Shown piece by piece: positions 7,832-15,556 of a stretch of DNA of 64,000 nt (the stretch's first letter is position 1; each line of letters begins with the position of its first letter). Source of the stretch: Mycolicibacterium hodleri (GTDB lineage: Bacteria; Actinomycetota; Actinomycetes; Mycobacteriales; Mycobacteriaceae); the NCBI RefSeq assembly GCF_006439015.1, contig NZ_RCZG01000002.1, positions 186,001 to 250,000 of the forward strand, read 5' to 3'. The translations under genes were made by a program, and so were the position numbers. A model generated the notes under the pieces. That model was given only the letters and a program-made list of their open reading frames with translations, ran no database searches and was not told the origin of the DNA.

Positions 7832-8338
7832 TACGACTAACGGCCCACGCGGTTGCCGTTGAACGTCGCAACGAGACGTGGGTCGAGTGGATGGCATCAC
7901 CAACGACTGCCCCCGTCGATGCTCAAGGCATCGGCGGGGGCTCTCGCGGTGTGCATAGCAGTCGTGCCTCGCGGACGTGGCGCAAGATACCTCGATGCGC
8001 GGCAGGACTACGACAGCGTCGCGGCCGACATCGATGCGTGGGCGCCCAAGGTGAAGGCAGGGGCTGATTGTCGGGTGGCGACTACGACGAACGGCTCTGG
8101 CCCGGGGTCGTCGCCGCGATCCCCGATAGAGTTCCCGACTCACACGGATGGTGACCGCACCGTGGCGGTGGCTCAAGCCGTGACCGAGGTGTCCTGTGTC
8201 TCGTACTGTTTTGGCCGCGACTCGGCGGGTATGCCCCTAAGGTCGCACGTCTACTCCGGCCGCCGTAACTTCCGATTGCGTACCGGGGTGGGGCGATCGG
8301 TGCCGGGCGAGCACCTCGTCCGAAAGGAACAGACTCTC
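7832..8338. other. leader region upstream of the desaturase
   Basis: The frame of the desaturase stays open upstream as far as 7853, but it covers a strong terminator hairpin (7909-7941) and shows no domain or ribosome site. I therefore treat this as non-coding. Nothing else recognisable is seen. Confidence 0.5.
7909..7941 (+). terminator. intrinsic-type hairpin after the small membrane protein gene
   Basis: GCCCCCGTCGATGC (7909-7922), loop TCAAG, GCATCGGCGGGGGC (7928-7941): 14 paired bases including one G-U pair. There is no U tract, as is usual in mycobacteria. It lies 78 bases after the stop at 7831. Confidence 0.7.
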
Positions 8339-9559
8339 GTGGCTATCACCGATGTCGCCAAGTACGCCCACCTAACCCCCGCCGACCTAGAGGCGTTCGC
8401 CGCCGACCTGGAGCAGATCCGCGCCGACGTCGAAGGCTCGCTCGGCGAACGGGATCGCGCCTACATCTGCCGCACGATCGCGTGGCAACGCGGTCTCGAC
8501 ATCGCGTCGCGGCTCGTCATCGGGCTCAGTAGGGGCAAGGTCGGATGGGTCGTGGGGACGACCGGGCTCGCCATCGCGAAGAGCATCGAGAACATGGAAC
8601 TCGCGCACAATATCGGCCACGGCCAATGGGACTGGATGCACGACCCCGAAATCCACTCCACCACGTGGGAGTGGGACATGGTGGGTCCGTCGTCGCAGTG
8701 GCGTTACTCCCACAACTACCGCCATCACGTCTACACCAACGTGGTTGGCGTGGACGAGGATCTCGGTTACGGCGTCATGCGGGTAACTCGCGACGAGAAG
8801 TGGAAGGCCGCCCACCTAACACAGCCACTGCGAAACCTGTTGATGGCGATCATGTTTGAGTGGGGCATTGCGTTGCACGACCTCCACTCCGAGAAGGAAC
8901 GCGCATCGACGGCCGCCGACAAGTCTGCCACCGTCAAGGCCTTTGCTAGCAAGACCGCCCGTCAGGTGGGCAAGGACTACGCGCTCTTCCCGCTGCTCAG
9001 CGGACGTAGGTGGCGCCGAACGTTGACCGCCAACGTGACGGCCAACCTCCTACGCAATGTGTGGGCGTTCGTGGTCATTTCATGCGGGCACTTCGCTGAC
9101 GGTGCCGAGAAGTTCACGGCGGCGACACTAGAGGGTGAGACCAAACCGGCTTGGTATTTGCGTCAGATGTTGGGAACGGCGAATTTCGACGCAGGACCCG
9201 TGATGGCGTTCATGAGCGGCAACCTCTGCTACCAGATCGAGCATCACATCTTTCCCGACCTGCCCAGCAATCGATACGCCGAGATCTCCCGGCGGGTGAA
9301 AGACGTATGTGCCACATACCATCTGCCGTACACCACGGGCTCGCTGACCCGCCAGTACCTGCAGACGTTGCGGACGATCGTGAAGTTGGCGTTCCCGGAC
9401 CGATTCCTGACCGCGACGGCCGACGGTGCTCCAGAAACCGCGTCCGAGCGCGAGTTCGGGCAAGTCGACGCGGCCGAGGATCAGATTCGGGCGCAAAGGC
9501 GTCGCAGGCCGACAACCCGTCGCAGAGCGCCATTGGCGGCCCTCATGGCGAGCTTCTGA
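8339..9559 (+). CDS. membrane fatty acid desaturase (DesA3-like acyl-CoA desaturase)
   Basis: A 406-residue integral-membrane desaturase with the three histidine boxes that hold the di-iron centre: HNIGHGQ (about residue 87), HNYRHH (about 126) and QIEHHIF (about 301). Mycobacterial DesA3 is a stearoyl-CoA delta-9 desaturase that makes oleate. The start is placed at GTG 8339 because the reading VAITDVAKYAHLT matches how DesA3 proteins begin and GAAAGGAA lies about 11 bases upstream. No adjacent oxidoreductase partner is present, unlike the usual desA3 locus. Chain length and bond position are inferred only from family. Confidence 0.85.
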   Translation: MAITDVAKYAHLTPADLEAFAADLEQIRADVEGSLGERDRAYICRTIAWQRGLDIASRLVIGLSRGKVGWVVGTTGLAIAKSIENMELAHNIGHGQWDWMHDPEIHSTTWEWDMVGPSSQWRYSHNYRHHVYTNVVGVDEDLGYGVMRVTRDEKWKAAHLTQPLRNLLMAIMFEWGIALHDLHSEKERASTAADKSATVKAFASKTARQVGKDYALFPLLSGRRWRRTLTANVTANLLRNVWAFVVISCGHFADGAEKFTAATLEGETKPAWYLRQMLGTANFDAGPVMAFMSGNLCYQIEHHIFPDLPSNRYAEISRRVKDVCATYHLPYTTGSLTRQYLQTLRTIVKLAFPDRFLTATADGAPETASEREFGQVDAAEDQIRAQRRRRPTTRRRAPLAALMASF

Positions 9560-9849
9560 GGTAGTCAGTTGGTCGGATCGGCGACGCTGCGCATGGCCGT
9601 CACGACGAAGGTCGCGGCTAGCGGCGTTGTCGATGAGCCGGCGAGCGATCTCGGTCAGATGACCGTCGCTAATGCGCGCGTATCGACCAAGCAACACGAA
9701 CGGTCGATATTGTGGGCAACGGTCATCGCGCGAGGAACCAGATGACCTCGCCCAACCGCAGATGCGAGAGCAACCACCTGCTTGTGGCTTAGATAGCCTC
9801 GGTCGGAATGCTTCCGACTGGGAGTGGCGGTTTCGATTGGCCGCCGTTG
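9560..9849. other. intergenic region between convergent genes
   Basis: 290 bases without a convincing gene. On the minus strand 9697-9560 reads LLGRYARISDGHLTEIARRL, vaguely like the last helices of an ANTAR domain, but it has no start, no ribosome site and no rest of a domain. I see no terminator hairpin. Confidence 0.35.
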
Positions 9850-11760
9850 CTAAAGCCGAAATGGATCGAAGAACGTGACTGCGGTGCGATCGGCGACGTG
9901 TTTGTTACGTGAGTGAATGAGGATGTTCCCCAGGGGCGTCAACAGTTTGGACGAGATCGCGTCGCCGGATGGCGTGGGCATGGCGACGCGAGCGATGCCG
10001 ACTTTGCCCTTGCCGAAGTAGACGTAGTTGAATATCGACCCCACCGGCGGAACGTCCCCGGGAGCGGTGCCCGTGGTGCCCGTCGTGTCGTTGGTGACGA
10101 GGATTGCTTCGCTGCTGATTCCGAGGAAGTCCCATTGGCGCATCACGTCGGCGTCAAAACTTCCGATGGTGGTACCAGCCGAATCAAGGACGTCGAATTG
10201 CTGATAACCCTGGACTTGCACCTCGCGAGGCGGGAGTCCGTTGATCCCGACGGGCCGTAGTGGGGAAACCGGAACGAAACTCTGGCCATGCGTAGCCGGT
10301 AGCGACGCAACGGATGGCGGTGCCGATGCATCGAGAAGGGTCCGGGCGTTGTTGGAGACCGTGTTGCCATTCACCTCTATCAACGAAATCACGTCGCCCG
10401 CCGGCGACGGCAACGACGAGTAGAGAACGCGGTCTGTGCCGCTGTTGTAGATCACGTTGTACACCGAGCCGACCGGCGGAGTCTGGCCGGCGGCGGTGCC
10501 CACGTTAGGGCCGTCGTTGGAGGTGACGAGGATTGCCTGGGTACTGAGGCCCAGAATGTCCGCAGTGGCGGTGAAGGCACCCTCGAAGCTACCGACCGCT
10601 ACACCGGCCGAATCGTAAACGCTGAACACCTGATGCCCCTGAACGGATGAGAAGAACGGCGCGATTCCGCTGGTGCCGGTAAAGGTTTCCGCCAAGGGGT
10701 CTGCAGGAGCGATGCTGTAGCCGTTGGTGAGTTCGATGGGCCTATTGTCCACGGAGTGGTCGGCGATGCCTTTGGCCGCATCGAAGGACACGGGTAATGG
10801 AATGGTCCCGAAGGGCGTCCGCACAGTGAACGAGATGACGTCGCCGGTCGGCGAGGGCATGGCGGAGTACGACCACCCGAAGAACCCGCCGGCGAAGCTG
10901 TTGATCACGGAGCCGACCGGCGGGACTTGCCCGTCGGCGGTGCCCACGTTGTTTCCGTCGTTGGAGGTGACGAGGAGCCCCACGTACTTGTAACCGACAC
11001 CCCTAGTCAGGAGTGCGTCAAAGGTGCCCTGGTTGGTGCTATTTGTCGGGTCTACCACCTCGAATTGTTGTTCCCCCTGAACCGTACTGGGCGCACCCGG
11101 TACGTACGTCCACCGTCCGTAGAGCGAGCGGACTTCTTCGGGCGAACTGGGAACCAGGTCGTAACCGTTGAGTTTCAGCGTGGGTGTCACCGTGGTCGGG
11201 CTCGCCGGCTCGACGACAGCCGTGGCGAAGATCGTCAACGCAAGTTCGGCTATCGCGGTAAGGGCGAGGTCGCGGACACCTGGGGTGAGGGCCGGCGCCG
11301 CGATGATCGCGCTCAGCTTCTCCTGCGACCTCGGCGCAGATACCGATGACCGCGCCGGCACTGCAGCCGCGGTCGGCGCCGATGGTGGCGTTGGTCGCGG
11401 GGTCGAGGTTGATGGCGTCATCACCCGAACCCGGTGGGTTGCGCCCTTGGCGCTGGTCGTCGATGAGGAAGGCGGCACTGCAGAGCGCCGGTCCACCCCA
11501 ATCGGCCTCGACGACAACCCGTCGCTACGCGGAATCCTCTTGTGGCTCTTGTTCTTTCCGGGTGACGGCGACGCCGGCGCCGTGGCATCAGAGGATGCCG
11601 AGGCGGCCCTCCCCGTCTGCGAGGCGTTCGGAGACGAATGAGTGGTGTGCGGGGCATCTGGGTCGGCCGAGGCGAGCGGGCAGCTCGCCAAGATCACCGC
11701 GCCCACTCCGAGGGCGACCGCTAGTCCCCCCACGCGACCGACAAATCTCGAAGTCGTCAA
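9850..11760 (-). CDS. secreted protein with three tandem approximately 145-residue repeats
   Basis: A 636-residue exported protein. The signal peptide runs to about residue 32 (hydrophobic GGLAVALGVGAVILASC, cleavage after ASA). Residues 33-170 are a Ser/Thr/Pro/Ala-rich linker. Three homologous repeats follow, each carrying a QG.Q.F.V.D..G...GSF block, an ILVTSNDG..VGTA.G..PPVGS block and a final MPSP.GD.IS block. Repeats start near residues 198, 345 and 490. They look like beta-sandwich adhesion or ligand-binding domains. The start is uncertain: TTG 11760 keeps the residues before the hydrophobic core, and GTG 11733 is the alternative. I do not recognise a named family. A surface or secreted binding role is inferred. 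Confidence 0.75.
   Translation of the reverse strand: MTTSRFVGRVGGLAVALGVGAVILASCPLASADPDAPHTTHSSPNASQTGRAASASSDATAPASPSPGKNKSHKRIPRSDGLSSRPIGVDRRSAVPPSSSTTSAKGATHRVRVMTPSTSTPRPTPPSAPTAAAVPARSSVSAPRSQEKLSAIIAAPALTPGVRDLALTAIAELALTIFATAVVEPASPTTVTPTLKLNGYDLVPSSPEEVRSLYGRWTYVPGAPSTVQGEQQFEVVDPTNSTNQGTFDALLTRGVGYKYVGLLVTSNDGNNVGTADGQVPPVGSVINSFAGGFFGWSYSAMPSPTGDVISFTVRTPFGTIPLPVSFDAAKGIADHSVDNRPIELTNGYSIAPADPLAETFTGTSGIAPFFSSVQGHQVFSVYDSAGVAVGSFEGAFTATADILGLSTQAILVTSNDGPNVGTAAGQTPPVGSVYNVIYNSGTDRVLYSSLPSPAGDVISLIEVNGNTVSNNARTLLDASAPPSVASLPATHGQSFVPVSPLRPVGINGLPPREVQVQGYQQFDVLDSAGTTIGSFDADVMRQWDFLGISSEAILVTNDTTGTTGTAPGDVPPVGSIFNYVYFGKGKVGIARVAMPTPSGDAISSKLLTPLGNILIHSRNKHVADRTAVTFFDPFRL
9905..11175 (-). 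repeat. three diverged tandem repeats inside the secreted protein gene
   Basis: The block encoding VTSNDG or VTNDTTG recurs near 10960, 10515 and 10085, giving unit lengths of about 445 and 430 bases. The third copy is the most diverged. It reflects an old internal duplication, not recent slippage. Confidence 0.7.
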
Positions 11761-12078
11761 TTCCCCACAACCAGCCTTACGGAACGAACCAACACAACTA
11801 CCTGCCTAGTGATCTGACTGCCGAGGATCAAGTATGACAACTTAATGTGAGCAGCGCGCCGCTGACCGATGGGTTTCACCGACCACTCCCTACCACTGCC
11901 CGGTGTTCACGTTTGTCGACCACTTGGTCGCGACCGGACGTTGGAGGGACGGCGGGTCCTCGCCCTGGCCCCAGAAGTTGACTAGGTACCGGCGGAAGCG
12001 GCGTTCACAAGAGTTGGCCACCGTCGCGCACGAGGTATTTGTGTCGGCGATCTTGCCTGGCGTGACCAGTTCAATGAG
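11761..12078. other. intergenic region, no gene seen
   Basis: 318 bases upstream of the secreted repeat protein. The only structure noticed is a short inverted repeat CGACCA-CT-TGGTCG at 11917-11930. No coding frame with a ribosome site was found. Confidence 0.4.
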
Positions 12079-12327
12079 CTATCGCACGGCCTGTTCAGCA
12101 TCGAGGGCGCCGGGGAAACGGCGGTGTAGGCCGTTGATCAGCCTATGCGCTTCGTGAAGTTCCTGGCGCAGAAATGATGCCTGGCGATGCTGCATCATCG
12201 CCCCGCGAGTGGAGGTACGCCGACGAGCACTCTCGGCGCAATGGAGCTTCTGCGAGATGGTGACCACCTGTCCGTGCAACTCCTGCAACAGTTCTCGCGC
12301 CTGCGCCACGCCACTGTCATCTTCCAT
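12079..12327 (-). CDS. small alpha-helical protein, unknown function
   Basis: 82 residues, almost wholly helical by composition, with heptad-like Leu/Ala spacing (ARELLQELHGQVVTISQKL, then FLRQELHEAHRLINGLHRRF). It may form a coiled-coil. The ATG at 12327 has a weak ribosome site. It lies beside another small helical protein (12602-12883) and a decayed gene on the opposite strand. I do not recognise the family, and it could be a non-expressed frame. Confidence 0.45.
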   Translation of the reverse strand: MEDDSGVAQARELLQELHGQVVTISQKLHCAESARRRTSTRGAMMQHRQASFLRQELHEAHRLINGLHRRFPGALDAEQAVR

Positions 12328-12444
12328 GAGGTGATGGTCTCATCAAACCCTAATGTTCGCGCCTTGAATCCATGACGTCCGGGGGCGATTTCGTCCACAC
12401 GCATGGGAGTTGACGATTCGGTGAACGGGAGGGGACCTTGCGGC

Positions 12445-12605
12445 GTGATCGAGTCGAGCGAACGGACGGTGATCGGCCACCGAGAAGGTGGGCTGACGTC
12501 GTGAACGACTGCTACGCCCGCTTCGACGGGCGTCCCATCCGTGACTTCGTACCGCTGTTTGTCGAGCGGGGGGCGAGAACTCGGTTGACCCAGATCAATG
12601 GTTAG
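12445..12605 (+). pseudogene. decayed copy of the three-helix dimerization gene at 17551
   Basis: Starting at GTG 12445 the sequence matches the intact gene at 17551-17751: identical first codons (VIESSERTVI), then about 42 bases missing and one extra base. This puts a TGA after 20 codons. The lost frame resumes as NDCYARFDGRPIRDFVPLFV with only a few changes and ends at TAG 12605. Similarity also extends into the upstream leader (GTTGACG, GGGGA spacing). It is an internally deleted, frameshifted duplicate. Confidence 0.85.
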
Positions 12606-12883
12606 TCCCGTGCAGCCCACAACGCGGCGAACCTGCGGTCGAGTTTGGCGATGAGTCCATCTAGGTAGCGCAACTCCGCTTCGTGAGAGCGCACCTGCGA
12701 CCGCAGATGGGGAATGCCAGACATCATGCCTGCCGCTATTCGCCGTGCCACCTCGTCGCGATGCTTCTGGGCGTGGGCGGCGATGAGTTCCCGCTCATCG
12801 GCGAGCGTTCCTCGGAAGTACGCCGCCTGCATGGCGTCGGCTGCCATCGACGAGTCGTCGTCATCCACGCCGGCGGCTGTCAT
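12602..12883 (-). CDS. small alpha-helical protein, unknown function
   Basis: 93 residues, acidic N-terminus (VDDDDSSMAADAM) followed by long amphipathic helices (LADERELIAAHAQKHRDEVARR, HEAELRYLDGLIAKLDRRF). The stop overlaps the end of the decayed gene on the other strand by 4 bases. The start may be ATG 12883 or 12847; neither has a strong ribosome site. The helical, charged make-up recalls small stress proteins, but no family is recognised. Confidence 0.5.
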   Translation of the reverse strand: MTAAGVDDDDSSMAADAMQAAYFRGTLADERELIAAHAQKHRDEVARRIAAGMMSGIPHLRSQVRSHEAELRYLDGLIAKLDRRFAALWAARD

Positions 12884-13104
12884 CGACGTACCGTAACCCG
12901 CACTTCGCGGTCGGACATGTTGAATGTGGAGGCGATCCGCCGAATCTCACGACGTTTTCACCGAGGCTCATGGCTGCGTGGCGCAGCTCGTGGGTCGTGA
13001 CGCCAGGGCACGACGTGGAGAACGTGCGGGTGAGAGTTCAACGGTTCGTCTCGCCGCTCGACGTCTGCACCGACTGTTTGACGACCAATTTCTGGAGGAG
13101 TCGA

Positions 13105-13389
13105 TCACCACTCCGAGTGACCGGCGCGAATCAGGTCGCTCAGCGCGAACGCCGGTAGTCCGAGCGCGGCCGAGAGCTGTGCAGCATATTGCCGGGCGAT
13201 GCGGTGGCCATGAGTCTCTTGATCGAAGCATCCGGTCAGAGCGACCGCTGTTCGACCACCCGAGGTATCGGAGGTCGAAGCCACGGTGATACGGGACACA
13301 CCCGCTGGCTTGGGCAGAGTCGCGATGGCCGCCTGCACGTCGTGCTCGGTTGCCGCCCAGTCGACGTACACGGATACGAAGGTGTTCAT
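13105..13389 (-). CDS. hypothetical alpha/beta protein
   Basis: 94 residues from the ATG at 13389 (MNTFVSVYVDWAATEHDVQ). Alternating strand and helix segments and a coherent composition suggest a real protein. It has an internal segment VALTGCFDQETHGHRIARQY and ends in ALGLPAFALSDLIRAG. Upstream in-frame ATGs at 13398, 13401 and 13428 are possible starts; none has a clear ribosome site. No family recognised. The 200 bases downstream (12884-13104) show no convincing gene. Confidence 0.5.
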   Translation of the reverse strand: MNTFVSVYVDWAATEHDVQAAIATLPKPAGVSRITVASTSDTSGGRTAVALTGCFDQETHGHRIARQYAAQLSAALGLPAFALSDLIRAGHSEW

Positions 13390-13507
13390 ATCAAACATCA
13401 TTGCGACGGCGATCGGTGCGAGCACCATGCGCGCAAAGAACGTTGTTCACCGTTCATCCAAACACCCACCTAGGGGCTCCGCGCGGCGGAGTGTCGACGT
13501 CATCCCC

Positions 13508-15148
13508 TCAATCGATGCGGATCAGTTTCATCTCGGTCAGACGTTCCGGAAGGGATTCGACCTCCTCGGCCAGGGCTTCGCGTAGCTCTTCGTCGGGGAC
13601 CGGCTTTCCGTGTCGTTCGATCTGGAGTGACCGCTCACCGACAATGGCCGTTAGCGCGTCCAGCAGTGCCGTGCGATCACGGGTGCCATCGAGCAGCGGC
13701 ACAAGGTGACGGTCCACTGGCGAGAGGAGCAGCGCTTCGTGCCAGAAGTTGAAGATCGACGCGTCGTCCTGATCGCGCGTCAACTCCGCCAACCGTCTCG
13801 TCGTTGTGTCCACGCTCAGCAGATCAACCGAGCTCTGTTCCGGCAGAACCGGATCCAGACGGTACCGAGCCTGGCCCTGTGCGATTAGCACTCCCAGCAG
13901 GTTGTCGACGTGACCCGCAAGGTCCGCACTCGGATCGAATCCTGCGGCAGCGAGTCGTGACCCCACCTCCTCGATCAGCTCATCCCGGGACAGCGTCCAC
14001 GGCCAGCGGGCGTTGAGTGCTTCCAGGGTGGCCTTGAGACCGGGGTCGTTGGTGAATAGCGTCGCGCCATCGGCGACCTCGTATTCTTGGCGGGAGTGAT
14101 CCATCCGCGTCGTCCCCTCGACGGGTGGTGTCCACGCCGCCAAGTGCAGTCGACTAAAACGGCTGGGGTGCAGATCGTAACGGATCTGCGGTGCGCGTTC
14201 GGCATGAATCAGCAGCGATTCCCGGAACGTCCGGTTGGCTACGAAATCCAGGTATTGCTCCATGAGCACTTGCACACCTGAACACTTTTCGGCCAGGTAT
14301 TCGGCGACCTTCGGGCCGTGGTTGGACGGGAACATCGTCTCGGGACGTGCTTCGGCCAGGTAGGCGAGACCGTGCGCGCTGGCCCGCCCGACCATCTCGT
14401 AGAAGTAGCACGGCGCATTGAATGACTCAAGTTCGTCGTGCAGTAGGTAGGTGTCCCCGAAACCTTCGTCGCGGGCGCGGAATTCGGCTAGCACCCTGGC
14501 CAACACACCGCCCTGTGGAGCCACGTCCTGGAGGAAGTCAGCCATCGCGCGTGCCTCGCGCACCTTGTCCTGCGGAGTGGTGCTGGCACCGCTGGCCAGC
14601 ATCATCGCATCGCGCATGACCTCCTTGGCCTTCCAGCCCGGATACACGTTGTAGCTGACGTAGGCGACGCCGTCGGGCGAGAGTAAGCGCCGGAACGTCG
14701 ACAGAATGGCCTCCTGCACGTTCTGCGGCACCCAGCTGTACACGCCGTGGGCGATGATGAAGTCGAATTGCCCCCAGCCGCTCGTGTCGACGTCCGCGAT
14801 GTCACCCGCGACGAACTGCACGTTGTCCAGGCCCAGGGCCTGCGCACGCATTCGTCCCTGGCCGATCTGCACCTCCGAGAGGTCGACCCCTACGACCTGC
14901 GCACCGGGGTGGGTCGACGCGAACGGCGTCAGGTTCCCGCCTGCGGCACAACCTATCTCGAGCACGCGAGCCTGAGACACCCGGGGAGTCGGAAGTCCGA
15001 AGACATGCGCGATCGCGGCGAGTTGTTCCGGCGCCGACTGAGGGAAGGCATCCGAGTCGTATGGAGTGAGGTCATAGGCGGCGCGCAAACGGCTGACCGA
15101 ATCGTTCGTCTGGTCCGTGTCGCGTACCTGGCCGACGGGCTGGTTCAT
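13508..15148 (-). CDS. SAM-dependent methyltransferase with C-terminal regulatory domain
   Basis: A 546-residue two-domain protein. The N-terminal half is a class I methyltransferase: motif I VLEIGCAAGGNLTPFA (about 66-81), acidic VVGVDLSEVQI, then FDFIIAHGVYSWVP and LLSPDGVAYVSYNVYPGW. The C-terminal half (about 220-546) matches the methyltransferase regulatory domain often fused to such enzymes, containing the FYEMVGRA segment. The substrate is unknown. The start at 15148 is preferred over the longer frame to 15247 because GGGAG lies a few bases upstream. It is divergent from the pyruvate-kinase-like gene. Confidence 0.82.
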   Translation of the reverse strand: MNQPVGQVRDTDQTNDSVSRLRAAYDLTPYDSDAFPQSAPEQLAAIAHVFGLPTPRVSQARVLEIGCAAGGNLTPFASTHPGAQVVGVDLSEVQIGQGRMRAQALGLDNVQFVAGDIADVDTSGWGQFDFIIAHGVYSWVPQNVQEAILSTFRRLLSPDGVAYVSYNVYPGWKAKEVMRDAMMLASGASTTPQDKVREARAMADFLQDVAPQGGVLARVLAEFRARDEGFGDTYLLHDELESFNAPCYFYEMVGRASAHGLAYLAEARPETMFPSNHGPKVAEYLAEKCSGVQVLMEQYLDFVANRTFRESLLIHAERAPQIRYDLHPSRFSRLHLAAWTPPVEGTTRMDHSRQEYEVADGATLFTNDPGLKATLEALNARWPWTLSRDELIEEVGSRLAAAGFDPSADLAGHVDNLLGVLIAQGQARYRLDPVLPEQSSVDLLSVDTTTRRLAELTRDQDDASIFNFWHEALLLSPVDRHLVPLLDGTRDRTALLDALTAIVGERSLQIERHGKPVPDEELREALAEEVESLPERLTEMKLIRID

Positions 15149-15556
15149 GTTGACTCCCTGTGAATGCGACGCAGGACGACTCTCCGTCGTGACCGCGGCG
15201 GCGTAGTCGGTGGGCAGGGCGATGCCGGTCGTCGAACATTCGACCACAGAGCCGGAAGGACGCGTCGCCCCGGAGAGCTCTCCGCCAGGAACCGTGGTGA
15301 TCGTGAGGCGACGGCTCTGCCGGTCTCCAAGAAGGAGCGCATGTACTGCGAAGTGTCGCTCAGGTCACGCCAACGGCGGGACTTTCGACTCTAGGTTTGG
15401 CCGGCGGAGCGGCCGAGCATTGGCACCGCAGCCCAGCAACTGGACCTGCTCGCACGGACCATGGCTGACCGGCGGTCCGGTGTCTTCCGGCCATGGGCTC
15501 GGGTCAGGTGACATCAGACGCTCGCCACACGGTCAGCGCCAAACAGAGGAGACCCC
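15149..15556. other. divergent intergenic region, no gene recognised
   Basis: 408 bases between the methyltransferase (leftward) and the pyruvate-kinase-like gene (rightward). Open frames cross it on the plus strand but show no domain. AGAGGAGACC just before 15557 is the ribosome site of the rightward gene. No clear operator was found. Confidence 0.4.

Noticed and set aside
7853..8338. Upstream extension of the desaturase frame
   Set aside because: It spans a strong terminator hairpin, shows no family similarity and has no ribosome site; the DesA3-like start is at 8339.
12924..13289. 121-codon plus-strand frame
   Set aside because: It overlaps the better-supported minus-strand gene at 13105 and shows no domain, although part of it looked protein-like.
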